64,000 bases of DNA from Candidatus Babelota bacterium (GCA_029262575.1 JAJCZC010000037.1:1-64000), one strand, 5' to 3'. Positions 46,136 to 55,921 are shown, counted from the stretch's first letter. Numbers and translations are program-made. Notes: generated from the letters alone by a model not told the origin.

Positions 46136-48055
46136 ATGGCAAGAAAAATCATAGGTATTGATTTGGGTACCACCAACTCAGTAGCTACATTCATGGAAGC
46201 TGGTGCTCCAAAGGTGATTCCAAATAAAGAAGGCTCTAATATTACCCCTTCTATCGTGGCATTCACCAAAGACGGCAAACGTCTTGTGGGCACATTGGCA
46301 AAGCGCCAAGCAGTAACTAACCCAGAAAACACCATTTATTCTGCAAAACGCTTTATCGGCCACACTTTCGATGAGATGAAAAAAGAACTCGATCGAGTTC
46401 CCTTTAAAACAGTAAAACGCCCAAATGGCGATATCGCTATTGTGGCTCAAGGCAAAGAATACACGCCTCAGGAAATTTCAGCTGCTATATTAGCATCAAT
46501 TAAAGAATATGCTGAAGACTATTTGGGTGAAAAAGTAACCGAAGCCGTTATCACTGTACCTGCATATTTCAATGACGCTCAACGCCAAGCAACCAAAGAT
46601 GCTGGTAAAATTGCCGGCCTTGACGTGAAACGTATCATTAATGAGCCGACTTCTGCTGCACTAGCCTATGGCATGGATAAAAAAGAAAGTGGCACAATCG
46701 TTGTATTTGATTTCGGTGGCGGAACCTTCGACGTATCTATTTTGGATATCAGCGATGGCGTGATTGAAGTAAAATCAACCAATGGTGACACACATCTTGG
46801 TGGTGATGATGTTGATCATGTAATCATCGACTATTTGATCGATAGCTTCAAAAATGAAACTGGCATCGATCTCTCACAAGATAAAATTGCATTGCAAAGA
46901 TTAAAAGAAGCTGCTGAAAAAGCAAAAATAGAACTTTCCACTTTGCATGAAACAGACATTAACTTGCCTTATATCACTGCAGATGCAACCGGCCCAAAAC
47001 ACCTTGTTCAAAAGCTGAGCCGTGCAAAACTTGAGTCAATGTGCTCAGATATCTTTAGTCGTTTACTTGAACCTTGCAAAAAAGCAATGACCGATGCAGG
47101 CATTTCAAAAAATGAAATCAACGAAGTATTATTGGTCGGTGGTTCAACCCGTATTCCAAAAGTGCAAGAAGTGGTCAAAGAGTTCTTCGGTAAAGAACCG
47201 AGCAAAAACGTGAACCCTGATGAAGTGGTTGCACTTGGTGCCGCAATTCAAGGCGGTGTGTTGGCTGGTGATGTTACCGATGTATTATTGCTTGATGTCA
47301 CCCCCCTTTCACTCGGTATTGAAACAATGGGCGGTATTGCAACTCGCTTGATTGAACGCAACACAACAATTCCTGCCAAAAAGTCACAAACGTTCTCAAC
47401 AGCTGAAGATAATCAATCTGCTGTGGATATCAAAGTTGTGCAAGGTGAGCGTCAATTTGCCAAAGACAATAAAGTATTAGGCCAATTTAGATTAGACGGC
47501 ATTCCTGCTGCTCCACGTGGCGTGCCTCAAGTTGAAGTTACTTTTGACATCGATGCAAACGGCATTGTGCATGTTTCAGCTAAAGATAAAGGCACAGGCA
47601 AAGAACAAAAAATCACTATCACCAGCAGTGGTGGATTGTCTGATGACGAAATCGAAAAAATGGTTAATGATGCAAAGGTACATGCAGAAGAAGATAAAAA
47701 GGCAAAAGAAACTGTTGAAAAGCGTAACAGCTTAGATGCATTGATCTTGCAACTTGAGAAAACCATTAAAGACAACAAAGATAAACTTGAAGAACAAGAA
47801 GTAACCGATCTTGAAGCTGAAATTGCAACTGCTAAAAAAGCACTAGAAGAGCACAAAGAAAACGCTGAAGAATTGCAAAAAGCGCATGATGCGTTGATTC
47901 AAGCTTCACACAAAGTTGCTGAAAAACTCTACAAACAGCAAGCCCCTGAAGGCGCACAACCCGGCTCGCAGGAACCAGGCGCTGAACAAGCTGATGAATC
48001 ATCACAAGATGAGCCAAAAGGCGAAGGCCCAATTGACGCTGAAATTGAAGAGTAA
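46136..48055 (+). CDS. dnaK: Chaperone DnaK (Hsp70)
   Basis: 639 residues from the ATG at 46136 (AAAAGGA upstream); the frame is open further up. Nucleotide-binding domain: [74 protein letters not shown]. Substrate-binding domain: [18 protein letters not shown], then the helical lid and a disordered acidic tail ([18 protein letters not shown]) ending in AEIEE. The usual terminal EEVKDD-type tail is partly kept. dnaJ and grpE are not adjacent. It has its own promoter and terminator. Standard housekeeping Hsp70. Confidence 0.98.
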   Translation: MARKIIGIDLGTTNSVATFMEAGAPKVIPNKEGSNITPSIVAFTKDGKRLVGTLAKRQAVTNPENTIYSAKRFIGHTFDEMKKELDRVPFKTVKRPNGDIAIVAQGKEYTPQEISAAILASIKEYAEDYLGEKVTEAVITVPAYFNDAQRQATKDAGKIAGLDVKRIINEPTSAALAYGMDKKESGTIVVFDFGGGTFDVSILDISDGVIEVKSTNGDTHLGGDDVDHVIIDYLIDSFKNETGIDLSQDKIALQRLKEAAEKAKIELSTLHETDINLPYITADATGPKHLVQKLSRAKLESMCSDIFSRLLEPCKKAMTDAGISKNEINEVLLVGGSTRIPKVQEVVKEFFGKEPSKNVNPDEVVALGAAIQGGVLAGDVTDVLLLDVTPLSLGIETMGGIATRLIERNTTIPAKKSQTFSTAEDNQSAVDIKVVQGERQFAKDNKVLGQFRLDGIPAAPRGVPQVEVTFDIDANGIVHVSAKDKGTGKEQKITITSSGGLSDDEIEKMVNDAKVHAEEDKKAKETVEKRNSLDALILQLEKTIKDNKDKLEEQEVTDLEAEIATAKKALEEHKENAEELQKAHDALIQASHKVAEKLYKQQAPEGAQPGSQEPGAEQADESSQDEPKGEGPIDAEIEE

Positions 48056-48078
48056 TCTACAATAACATTAGCTAATTT

Positions 48079-48108
48079 AAGAGCCCGGATCTTTCCCGGG
48101 CTCTTTTA
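48079..48108 (+). terminator. Terminator of dnaK
   Basis: AAGAGCCCGG (48079-48088) pairs with CCGGGCTCTT (48096-48105), 7-base loop, T-run. Confidence 0.9.
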
Positions 48109-48220
48109 TATATCTGACTTAATCTCACTCATCTTGGGCAAGTTGGATGCGAAACAAAAGTATTAAAAACAATAACACTTGTTGCTTAATTTTTTAAATA
48201 TAAATGCTAGACCCTTGAAT

Positions 48221-48451
48221 ATGAACAACAAAACGCACATCCTCAAAGAGTTTCAACAAATCCCCGGTGTTGGCAAAAGCATCGCACAAGATCTTTATGA
48301 TCTTGGCTTTAGATCAATTGCCGAATTGAAAAACAAAAATTCTGAAAAAATACATGCTGATTTTTGCGAACACAAAGGACAACATGTAGATCAGTGCATG
48401 CTCTATGTATTTCGATGTGCAGTATATTCAGTATGGCTGTTCTTGCTTTAA
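48221..48451 (+). CDS. Cdd1-type helix-hairpin-helix protein
   Basis: 76 residues from the ATG at 48221; an in-frame codon at 48179 would add 14. It matches the small 'pathogenicity locus' Cdd1 family: LKEFQQIPGVGKSIAQDLYDLGFRSIAEL (helix-hairpin-helix) and HADFCEHKGQHVDQCMLYVFRCAVYSV at the end. These proteins carry a DNA-binding-like HhH motif, but their function is not settled. Single gene. Confidence 0.8.
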   Translation: MNNKTHILKEFQQIPGVGKSIAQDLYDLGFRSIAELKNKNSEKIHADFCEHKGQHVDQCMLYVFRCAVYSVWLFLL

Positions 48452-49328
48452 ATAGCCAAGAGTTCGATTAATCATTTTTATCACTCCATGCATTGTATAG
48501 CTAGCAAAAATCGCTAAAAAAGAAGGCTATCTTTCAAACTTCGAATTATCATAAAAACACTCCTATGTAGATTAAAAAAATCATAATTGTGACTACAGTT
48601 ATGCGCAAAAAACTATATATGTCAACAATGGGGTGCTATTAAAAAATGAAATGAACTCAGCTTCCAAATAAGGATAGTTCAAATTTATGGAGGTTATTTA
48701 GGGCTTTTATTTGCAACCCATAAAGGGGCCAACCGCTAATCATTCCCATATGGCCACAGCAACGTCAGAAACTCACGCGGAAACTCTGACATCATCATTG
48801 ATGAATATGAATCACGCACTATTGTTTGCACTCTATGCAACTGGCGACTTTTTCATGAACACACTGAGAGAAAAGCTCCATCGAAAAAATGCTCAATAAC
48901 CCATTCTATTATGGGATAACGCCGAAAAGAAAGATACCGAGGTTGAAAGGCCGTTAAGTATCATTGGTAAACTGAAGGTTAAAAATAATATTTTAGAAAG
49001 GTCGCAAGATCGTTATTAAACGATTGGAAGTCTGCATTAATACGTCAAGACGAATCAACTTTCTGTTAGACGCAAAAGCGTGTATTATCGTAGCAAAGAT
49101 GGAATAATATAAAATCCCTAAAGCCTGAATCACTTTTGGTCTTGACAACGGGGGGCGCTATACCTAACGATTCAAAGGTTTTTCGAGATTCACTGGACAA
49201 AATCAATGCAACGAGATAGGTTAGCTTTCGTTTAGCTTCTCCGATTATTTGAGCTCCTCTTTATGTTTTTAGATCACAAGAGAAGAGCTCATTTTTTGTG
49301 GAATGTCAACCCTGTATAGTTTTTTCAG
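48452..49328. other. Degenerate gene-poor stretch
   Basis: No intact gene. A frame near 48711-48899 (MNMNHALLFALYATGDFFMNTLREKL) lacks a ribosome site. In 49130-49230 a broken frame reads DNGGRYT then, across a stop, DSKVFRDSLDKINAT, vaguely like the DDE core of an rve-type transposase; this may be an eroded insertion element but the evidence is weak. No inverted repeats bounding it were found. Confidence 0.35.
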
Positions 49329-50567
49329 TTATTTATGGAAGCCCTGAATATCTAGTTGTTGCTCAACATACTGCTTAATAAAAAGGGGAAGGTTTTGTAC
49401 TCTAATTTTTCCATTACTTACATATTGGGCAGATAAATGCGCTAGCGCCTGCAATAAAAGGTATCCTTTTGGTGCAAACCTCTTAACATCAAAATGGGGA
49501 TTCGATTTAATTAACTGGCGTTTCTTAGACGGATAACATTTTGATGACCCCTTTAGAAGCTCAAAGCGATTATAAAATTGCATAACGAGTGCATTATCAT
49601 TGGTAACTATAATATTTTCTTCGTTATTTTCTTGTGCGGAAACAGTATAATTTGCTGATCCTGTCACAAGAATCGGCTGCGAAAGTATATTACGCTCAAA
49701 AACAAAAAACTTATTATGCATAAGTGGCATAGGCTTATAAGACATTTTTGGCCATAAACATTGAGGAAGGCCGGCCTCAAACAATTGTTTTATGCCAATA
49801 GATGAACCTTGATCAATAATAATTTCAACTTTAACACCACGCTGCTGTGCTTTGGCTAATTCTCGTACAATTGCAGAATTACTTAACAAATAACACGCCA
49901 TCCGAATACTTTGTTTTTCATTTTTTATTAAACTCAATACAACCCACTCAATTTCATGTGCGGGTGAAAAAAACGCACCCGAAAGATCATTTGATCCTGG
50001 CGCACTTAGAAGGTCTTTAAGAAAATTTAACTCCATAAGCTCAAAAGCATCCGTAGTCGCTTGAGACGAAAACAATAGATCAGCCACACTCAATAGAGCA
50101 AGCATATTTTCAGGCGAAGCCAAACTACTTTTTTTCATATTAACCAAAACGTCATCTAGAGTTCCAAATTTTCCGTTAACAATACCCAAGAGCACATTAT
50201 ATAAAAATACAAAAAAACGATATTTTTTAGGATGCAAACTCAAAAAAACCTCATTGCGTTTTTGAGCCACTGCAATAACTTTTTCTAGAAGCTTGATTCG
50301 AGGCAAGCTTGCCATATTAAACTGATCCGAGGCAGCAGCGTATTCATAATCAAGGCCATAATGCACTTTTCCAATATCTCGCGGATCTAACATCACTTGA
50401 AAAAATGGCATCTGCAAAAGCACTTGGCGGTTAAGATTAGGCTTATAGCCGGCAGCATTAACTTTCATCTGATTGTTAAGCTCATTCAATGAAGATGAAG
50501 CAGAGCGAAGACATCCAACATTAAAAAGTAAAAATATCAATATATACAGCTTGCTTTTGTAGATCAT
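49329..50567 (-). CDS. Secreted single-HKD phospholipase-D-like protein, paralogue 2
   Basis: 412 residues. N-terminal signal (SKLYILIFLLFNVGCLRSAS). The C-terminal PLD-like domain (about 195-345) has KQSIRMACYLLSNSAIVREL, AKAQQRGVKVEIIIDQGSS, the HKD region LMHNKFFVFERN and VTGSANYTVSAQENNEENIIV (GSxNxT with following E/N). In the HKD motif HxKx4D, the Asp is replaced by Glu291. Family members hydrolyse phospholipids or nucleic acids, often as dimers. The N-terminal half (about 40-190) is helical and shared with its neighbour. It overlaps that gene by 4 bases (ATGA), so the pair is an operon. Confidence 0.8.
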   Translation of the reverse strand: MIYKSKLYILIFLLFNVGCLRSASSSLNELNNQMKVNAAGYKPNLNRQVLLQMPFFQVMLDPRDIGKVHYGLDYEYAAASDQFNMASLPRIKLLEKVIAVAQKRNEVFLSLHPKKYRFFVFLYNVLLGIVNGKFGTLDDVLVNMKKSSLASPENMLALLSVADLLFSSQATTDAFELMELNFLKDLLSAPGSNDLSGAFFSPAHEIEWVVLSLIKNEKQSIRMACYLLSNSAIVRELAKAQQRGVKVEIIIDQGSSIGIKQLFEAGLPQCLWPKMSYKPMPLMHNKFFVFERNILSQPILVTGSANYTVSAQENNEENIIVTNDNALVMQFYNRFELLKGSSKCYPSKKRQLIKSNPHFDVKRFAPKGYLLLQALAHLSAQYVSNGKIRVQNLPLFIKQYVEQQLDIQGFHK

Positions 50568-51826
50568 CTCACCCCTCCTTCATTATTTATCTTTTCTAGT
50601 TCACGACGCTGTAATGCAACTTCAGACTCTATTTCTGTAGTTACTCCAAAACGATCTGTTTGCCCCTGGTTCATATAAAAAACATATAAGCGCACTAAAG
50701 CCTGCCACAGCACTGAGGCATATGGACAAAATTTAGCAAGATGCTGAACATTAATATTTACACAATCTTTGGCATAACGCCTAGTCACTTCAAAGGGAGC
50801 CGGCTCAACATATTGTGAAAAGTTTCTGAGACTTTTAAATTTTTCACTAAACTGATCAATTATTTTTTTATCATTCATAACTACAGTATTCTCTTGATTC
50901 AAAGCTTGAGCACTCCACGAACAATTTGCCGATCCGGTAACCAATATGGATTGATTATTAATGTTATCGGAAAAAATATAAAACTTATTGTGCATTTTAG
51001 GCTTAGTCTGAAACCACTGTCGAGCCCACAAATAACTCCACGACCCTGCTTCACGCATAGCTGCAATATCCCTATCTTTTGCAAAATTATTGTCGATAAC
51101 AACACTAACTCTAACACCCCGAAGGCGTGCACGAGCCAATGCACATAAAATTTCTCGATTGGTCATTGCATAGCAGGCAATCCGAATTTCTTTTTTTTCA
51201 GCCTTAATAAGACCCAATATAACTTCCAACATCTGCTCATTGGGCGAAAAAAATGCTTTTGAAATCTTTCCATTTGGCCGAACCAAACTTTGTTTGATCA
51301 TAGACGCCCATAACATATCAAGAGCATTTGGAATAGATTGAACAGATAACAGTTTTTCAGCACTTTTTAGCATTTCTTTAATATGCTTAGGCCCAACTTG
51401 TGGATTATTTTTCATTCTATCAAAAGTTGCTTCAATGGTAACCTCAGAACGCCCAATCATGCTTTTGAGTTGATCATACATAAAATTAAGGTGCTTTATA
51501 CTTACACCCGAAGGAACATCCAAAAACATCCCCTGGATCTTTTGGGCCTTCATTGAAAAATTAACGAAATCACCACGATATTTTTTATACATCGAGACAG
51601 CCTGCAAATAAGCATTAGGATCTAACAATGCACGAAAATACGGCATTGCATGCAACATATTTTTATTTAAACTGTAGATCTTCCCGTCAACTTTAACTGA
51701 GGTTAACGCCGAGCCGAGGTTCGAATCCGAGCTACTTGAAGCTACAGCGTCAAAAAAAAACACTAAATTACCCAATTGCAGCAATAATATAAGACATCGG
51801 CAGTTAAATACAGGCGAAACTTTCAT
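50564..51826 (-). CDS. Secreted single-HKD phospholipase-D-like protein, paralogue 1
   Basis: 420 residues, signal peptide (LILLLQLGNLVFFFDAVASS). Same plan as the downstream gene: helical N-part (SLNKNMLHAMPYFRALLDP versus NRQVLLQMPFFQVMLDP), then KKEIRIACYAMTNREILCAL, ARARLRGVRVSVVIDNNFA, KMHNKFYIFSDN and VTGSANCSWSAQALNQENTVV. At the HKD Asp position there is Ser286, with Asp287 next to it. Catalysis by HKD enzymes depends mainly on His279 and Lys281, so activity may persist. A membrane-lipid or nucleic-acid acting exported enzyme is likely; target unknown. Confidence 0.8.
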   Translation of the reverse strand: MKVSPVFNCRCLILLLQLGNLVFFFDAVASSSSDSNLGSALTSVKVDGKIYSLNKNMLHAMPYFRALLDPNAYLQAVSMYKKYRGDFVNFSMKAQKIQGMFLDVPSGVSIKHLNFMYDQLKSMIGRSEVTIEATFDRMKNNPQVGPKHIKEMLKSAEKLLSVQSIPNALDMLWASMIKQSLVRPNGKISKAFFSPNEQMLEVILGLIKAEKKEIRIACYAMTNREILCALARARLRGVRVSVVIDNNFAKDRDIAAMREAGSWSYLWARQWFQTKPKMHNKFYIFSDNINNQSILVTGSANCSWSAQALNQENTVVMNDKKIIDQFSEKFKSLRNFSQYVEPAPFEVTRRYAKDCVNINVQHLAKFCPYASVLWQALVRLYVFYMNQGQTDRFGVTTEIESEVALQRRELEKINNEGGVR

Positions 51827-52156
51827 TAATTCCCTTGTTAAAAAATATCTATATTTTTACCATAACAAGCGCTGCGTTAAAAAATCAAGGGATAATTGAA
51901 CTGATATTGCGCCAGAACTTACGCGCTATAAATTCTTTAGCTGTAATGCATGAGGACGATAAAGGCATAATAGTTGTTTTCTTTTTGTCATCCTCGCAAA
52001 CGCGAGAACGACAAGTTAAATCTTTGATATAATACAGATAAGATGAGTTAAGAAGACTAAATCGGCGACCGAGCGAGGGTAAGGCTACACTATTGTGACA
52101 CCCATTGTCACCAAGGATCCCGATTCAGAACTTCTAAAATGGCGAAGCTGGAAAGA
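51827..52156. other. Intergenic stretch with palindromic elements
   Basis: Contains two palindromes (51985-52014 and 52095-52111) and no gene. A 65-codon TTG-started frame over it is a chance reading through the first palindrome. Confidence 0.55.
51985..52014. repeat. Palindromic intergenic element
   Basis: TTGTC (51985-51989) pairs with GACAA (52010-52014) and CTCGC (51993-51997) with GCGAG (52002-52006) around AAAC. The TGTCATCCTCGC...GCGAGAACGACA form resembles dispersed palindromic repeats of other intracellular bacteria. A second palindrome (GTGACA/TGTCAC, 52095-52111) lies nearby. Confidence 0.5.
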
Positions 52157-52906
52157 TTAAACTATACTTGCTTCACGCTTAACCACATAAGAACATCCAA
52201 CTATCATCGTAATCACCAGCATCATACATCCAGTAAAGATTAATGCCCCAACCTGCGGGATACAAAAAATCAAACTACACAATGCATAGCGCATATTAAA
52301 CATAGCATGCAATATCATAGTTAATTCGATTCGTTGTACCTTAAAAGTAAGGAAACTCATGAGCATACTAAACTGAATATGCCCCCCAACTAACAAACTA
52401 AACAATGAGTCATTTGAGCCATAAAAAGAATGCATCACGGCAAAACTTATTGCAGAAACCACATTTAACCATGCAAACTCTTTGACACTTAAATCACGGT
52501 TAATCAAAAAAAAACGGGTCACTAACTCTTCAATAAAACCTGAAACTAAGCACCCTTGAATTAAACTTTGCACAACTGGATAATCCCACAGTGGTACAAA
52601 AAAGAAGGACGCGAATAGCGCGACATACAATAGTAAAATGAGAACACGTAAAGAAGGTAGCCAAAGTTTATATCCAAAACAATAGACATCTATTTGCGTT
52701 GAACAATAAGTAAGACGTCTGCCAAGCAAAAAAAAGATGATAAACAGCATGACACTAACACGTAATAAGACGCCAACCTGGGCAAAAAGAGGATGATAAA
52801 ATCCTAATAATGTAACAAAGCAACCTTGCAAGGAAATCAATGATCCCCAAAGCAATGGTAAAAGAGCGTATAAAGTTAATTTAGATAAACGATAACTACA
52901 CATCAT
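52157..52906 (-). CDS. CPBP-family intramembrane protease
   Basis: 249 residues with about seven to eight membrane helices. Catalytic motifs of the CAAX protease/bacteriocin-processing (CPBP, Abi) family are present: GFIEELVTRFFLI (EExxxR), ISFAVMHSFYG (His) and MILHAMFNMRYAL (HxxxN). Substrate unknown: prenylated or membrane peptides in eukaryotes, peptide processing or immunity in bacteria. GAAGG lies before the ATG. Single gene flanked by palindromic DNA. Confidence 0.85.
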   Translation of the reverse strand: MMCSYRLSKLTLYALLPLLWGSLISLQGCFVTLLGFYHPLFAQVGVLLRVSVMLFIIFFLLGRRLTYCSTQIDVYCFGYKLWLPSLRVLILLLYVALFASFFFVPLWDYPVVQSLIQGCLVSGFIEELVTRFFLINRDLSVKEFAWLNVVSAISFAVMHSFYGSNDSLFSLLVGGHIQFSMLMSFLTFKVQRIELTMILHAMFNMRYALCSLIFCIPQVGALIFTGCMMLVITMIVGCSYVVKREASIV

Positions 52907-52997
52907 AAGTAAATACCTTCTTTAGAAGATTGCTCTTTAACCAAAAAATAATATACATTCAATATCATATTACAATGTTAAAAAAAGGAAGAAAAAA

Positions 52998-53231
52998 ATG
53001 AAACTACATGCAAAAAAATTTGGGGCAGCAGCTGGGACAGCCATAGTTATTATATATAGTATTATATATGGTATTATGTTACTGACAAACCTATTGCCTT
53101 TGCCCATAAATATTCAGGGAGCCAAGACCTCTCTTTTGATCGTCATTTTGGGATTATTGCAAGCTTTTTTTGGGGGTTTCATCTTCTTCTGGTTGTTCGC
53201 AAAGTTATATAATCGCTTTTTGGATGCATAA
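52998..53231 (+). CDS. Small two-helix membrane protein
   Basis: 77 residues, AAAAGGAAG upstream. Two hydrophobic helices (AGTAIVIIYSIIYGIMLLTNLLP and LLIVILGLLQAFFGGFIFFWLF). The start LHAKKFGAAAGTAI and the end AKLYNRFLDA resemble the small DUF5676/holin-like group of two-helix proteins. No function known. Confidence 0.55.
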   Translation: MKLHAKKFGAAAGTAIVIIYSIIYGIMLLTNLLPLPINIQGAKTSLLIVILGLLQAFFGGFIFFWLFAKLYNRFLDA

Positions 53232-53313
53232 CAATTTACCTAATTGGCCCTAAACCCTTTTTTGTGCTATAAAATGAACATCAAATAAACCTCACACAAA
53301 AAAGGAGAACGCT

Positions 53314-54684
53314 ATGAGGTACAACTTTCTATTAATAACATTTTGTTTCTTTTCACTCAATGCACATAACATTGCTATTATAGGCACCGGCTATGTTGGC
53401 CTGGTGAGTGGGCCAGGATTGGCTGAGTTTGGTAATAACGTGATATGTGCAGATATCGATAAAGAAAAAATAGAGCGTTTAAAACGCGGACACATTCCTA
53501 TTTATGAACCTGGACTCGATCAATTAATTCAACGCAATGTCAAAAATGGCAAACTTTCATTCACGCATGATGTTGGCCAAGCAATTGAAGATAGCGATGT
53601 CATATTCATTGCTGTTGGCACGCCAATGAATGAAGATGGCAATGCTGATTTGCGCTATATCAAAGCAGTACTCAAAACAATTTCAGAACACATGAATGGC
53701 TTTAAATTAATTGTGATAAAAAGTACCGTACCGGTTGGCACAGGCAAATGGGCGTCAGATCAGTTGCAAAAATGGGGCATTAACAAACAAAAGTTTGAAA
53801 TGGTATCAAACCCAGAATTTTTACGCGAAGGCTCAAGCGTTAATGATTTCTTGCGTCCTGACCGCATTGTGATTGGCACAGAAAGTGAAGAAGCTAACTA
53901 CATCATGAATGACATTTATGCATCCGCATTTAAAGATGGCGCACTGCCACTCAACACTAACATTGCAACTTCTGAGCTTATCAAATATGCATCAAATGCA
54001 TTTTTAGCTGCAAAAGTAAGCTTTATTAATGAAATTGCCAATGTATGTGATGCAACAGGTGCACATGTGCACACAGTTGCTCAAGCTATGGGTATGGATC
54101 ATAGAATCAGCAAACATTTTTTAAAACCCGGACCCGGTTTTGGTGGTTCATGTTTTCCAAAAGACAGCCAAGCACTCATCTGCATTGCACAAAAAAAAGG
54201 CATTTCATTGCCCGTAGTGCAAGCATCATTAATAACTAATCAACTTCAAAAGATAAAACCAATCGAAAAAGTCAAAAGGCTACTTGATGCCACATCACTT
54301 GAGAATAAAACGATCGCCATTCTCGGCCTAGCATTCAAAGCTAATACTGACGATGTGCGCTATTCACCGTCTATTGACGTTATTTCTGTTTTACAAGATG
54401 AACGTGCAATCATTAAAGCATACGATCCACAAGCGATGGAAAACATGCAAAACATTTTTCCTGATATCACCTACTGCTTATCACCTGAACAAGCAATTGA
54501 GAATGCTGACGCAGTGATTATTATGACCGAATGGCCAGAATTTGAAAAACTTAATCTGAAAAAAACAAAATCACATATGAGGCAACCAGTTATTGTCGAT
54601 GCACGTAATCTATTAGACATACAAGAACTCAAAAAAGCCGGATTCCATTTTGCGACTATGGGTAATGGCATGCACATGCAATAA
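53314..54684 (+). CDS. UDP-glucose/GDP-mannose dehydrogenase family enzyme with signal peptide
   Basis: 456 residues. AAAGGAG 7 bases before ATG fixes the start. Residues 1-18 (MRYNFLLITFCFFSLNA) form a signal peptide joined to the complete enzyme: Rossmann motif IAIIGTGYVGLVSGPGLA, GHIPIYEPGLDQLI, KSTVPVGTGKW, NPEFLREGS, the catalytic Cys loop PGFGGSCFPKDSQAL, and C-terminal GLAFKANTDDVRYSPSIDVI. It should oxidise UDP-glucose to UDP-glucuronate with two NAD+. Other members start directly at MKIAVIGTGYVG. Exporting it is puzzling because UDP-glucose and NAD+ are not in the periplasm; host cytosol is an alternative site. Single gene with terminator. Confidence 0.92.
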   Translation: MRYNFLLITFCFFSLNAHNIAIIGTGYVGLVSGPGLAEFGNNVICADIDKEKIERLKRGHIPIYEPGLDQLIQRNVKNGKLSFTHDVGQAIEDSDVIFIAVGTPMNEDGNADLRYIKAVLKTISEHMNGFKLIVIKSTVPVGTGKWASDQLQKWGINKQKFEMVSNPEFLREGSSVNDFLRPDRIVIGTESEEANYIMNDIYASAFKDGALPLNTNIATSELIKYASNAFLAAKVSFINEIANVCDATGAHVHTVAQAMGMDHRISKHFLKPGPGFGGSCFPKDSQALICIAQKKGISLPVVQASLITNQLQKIKPIEKVKRLLDATSLENKTIAILGLAFKANTDDVRYSPSIDVISVLQDERAIIKAYDPQAMENMQNIFPDITYCLSPEQAIENADAVIIMTEWPEFEKLNLKKTKSHMRQPVIVDARNLLDIQELKKAGFHFATMGNGMHMQ

Positions 54685-54702
54685 AAGAAAACATCAAAGT
54701 AA

Positions 54703-54740
54703 AAAATAGCTGCACTTCCAGAGGAATGTGCAGCTATTTT
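54703..54740. terminator. Terminator after the dehydrogenase
   Basis: AAAATAGCTGCAC (54703-54715) pairs with GTGCAGCTATTTT (54728-54740); TTCC and GGAA extend the pairing into the loop. It can act on both strands. Confidence 0.85.
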
Positions 54741-54759
54741 CACATGTATCTAATCAACG

Positions 54760-54993
54760 CTAGCTACCGCAGCTTTCTCTACAAGTAATGAATGTAAAAA
54801 AAGACACCAAACTATAAATACCTGCTGCGCCAATAAGATAATAAAATGGAACTTGTAACTTACCCAGATTATCACTTAAAAATGGAAGATTAAATAGATT
54901 AAGCCCTAAAGGAACTAAACCCCAATTTATTGCACCAATTGCGGCTAACATCCAGCTCACCCTCATCAAAAGACCTTTTGTGCTAGAACTCAT
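54760..54993 (-). CDS. DUF378 small membrane protein, copy 1
   Basis: 77 residues from the ATG at 54993 (AAGGGT upstream) rather than 55062. DUF378/YuzA signature MLAAIGAINWGLVPLGLNLFN in helix 1, then VPFYYLIGAAGIYSLVSF in helix 2. Two-helix proteins of unknown role. It differs from copy 2 at few positions, so a tandem duplication is clear. It ends with CRESCGS. Confidence 0.8.
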   Translation of the reverse strand: MSSSTKGLLMRVSWMLAAIGAINWGLVPLGLNLFNLPFLSDNLGKLQVPFYYLIGAAGIYSLVSFFTFITCRESCGS

Positions 54994-55134
54994 AATTGAC
55001 CCTTTTTTATTAAAGAAACATAAATACATATTTATAATTTTTATTACAATGCTGAAAATCAAAATGTATTTTTTGCTCTTTAGAATAACTATATAACTTT
55101 ACAATTGTTCAAACATGCAGATAATATCAAAAAG

Positions 55135-55169
55135 CAAGAAAAACATAGTCTTTTAACACGACTTTCTTG
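55135..55169 (-). terminator. Probable terminator behind DUF378 copy 2
   Basis: On the minus strand CAAGAAA (55169-55163) pairs with TTTCTTG (55141-55135) and a T-rich stretch follows. Interior pairing is imperfect. Confidence 0.45.
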
Positions 55170-55188
55170 TTTTTTTATATTACAAACA

Positions 55189-55413
55189 TTAATCCCAACT
55201 TTCGCCACAACCAACAAAAAAAGTTATAAAGCTATAAAGGCCAGCCGCACCAATAAGATAGTAAAGGGGAGTCTGTAAAAAGTTTAAATTATTTCGAACG
55301 ATATCAAGACTAAAAAGATCTAGCCCTAAAGGAACTAAACCCCAATTTATTCCACCGATTGCACATAGTACCCAGCTCAACCTATTTAAAAGACGTCTTA
55401 TTGAAGAGATCAC
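55189..55413 (-). CDS. DUF378 small membrane protein, copy 2
   Basis: 74 residues from a GTG (55413), with AAAAAGGGTG upstream, the same leader as copy 1. LCAIGGINWGLVPLGLDLFS and TPLYYLIGAAGLYSFITFFV repeat the copy 1 pattern. Ends CGESWD. Duplicated pair. Confidence 0.8.
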   Translation of the reverse strand: MISSIRRLLNRLSWVLCAIGGINWGLVPLGLDLFSLDIVRNNLNFLQTPLYYLIGAAGLYSFITFFVGCGESWD

Positions 55414-55462
55414 AATACACCCTTTTTAATTAAAAAACACATACGCTTATTTATACTTTTTA

Positions 55463-55720
55463 TTACCATGATTTCGATTTTGATTCATCATTGCCGAGCG
55501 CATCTAACAATAAAAGCACTAAGCTAATCACACCAAAAATTCCAATCGCATAGAGAAGTGGATAGGCAAACGCTGGAGCATTTTGAATAAGTAAACCTAG
55601 GCCAAGCAAATCCCAACCGAGCGCAAGAACACCTAAATACACTGCAGCAAATGCCACCACAAAAGATGATACCAAGCTCGCCCATTTGCCAAATGGGGAT
55701 TTTTTCTCAAAACCTTCCAT
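55463..55720 (-). CDS. DUF378-like small membrane protein, copy 3
   Basis: 85 residues, AAAAAAGGAG before the ATG. Two helices (LVSSFVVAFAAVYLGVLALGWDLLG and AFAYPLLYAIGIFGVISLVLLL). The second helix keeps the PLLYAIGIFGV pattern of DUF378, while INWGLVPLG is replaced by YLGVLALGWDLLGLG. A diverged member of the cluster of three. Function unknown. Confidence 0.7.
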   Translation of the reverse strand: MEGFEKKSPFGKWASLVSSFVVAFAAVYLGVLALGWDLLGLGLLIQNAPAFAYPLLYAIGIFGVISLVLLLLDALGNDESKSKSW

Positions 55721-55921
55721 ATGTCTCCTTTTTTAAAATACACCACTTTATACTATCACCAGCATAAAGATAAGATCAATGCCACTTTAATAGATAAGCT
55801 TCTACTAAGTTATATATTGATCAAAGTTCATTTTTCAAGCAAAATTTTTAAAGTGGCCAATAATATTGTATTTTAAAAAGATATATACATCTCATTACCT
55901 AAATAAAAAAGATTCGATTAT

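Noticed and set aside
49090-49230. Eroded rve-type transposase (DNGGRYT...)
   Set aside because: Only one short motif fits, stops interrupt it and no terminal inverted repeats are visible, so I do not call a mobile element.
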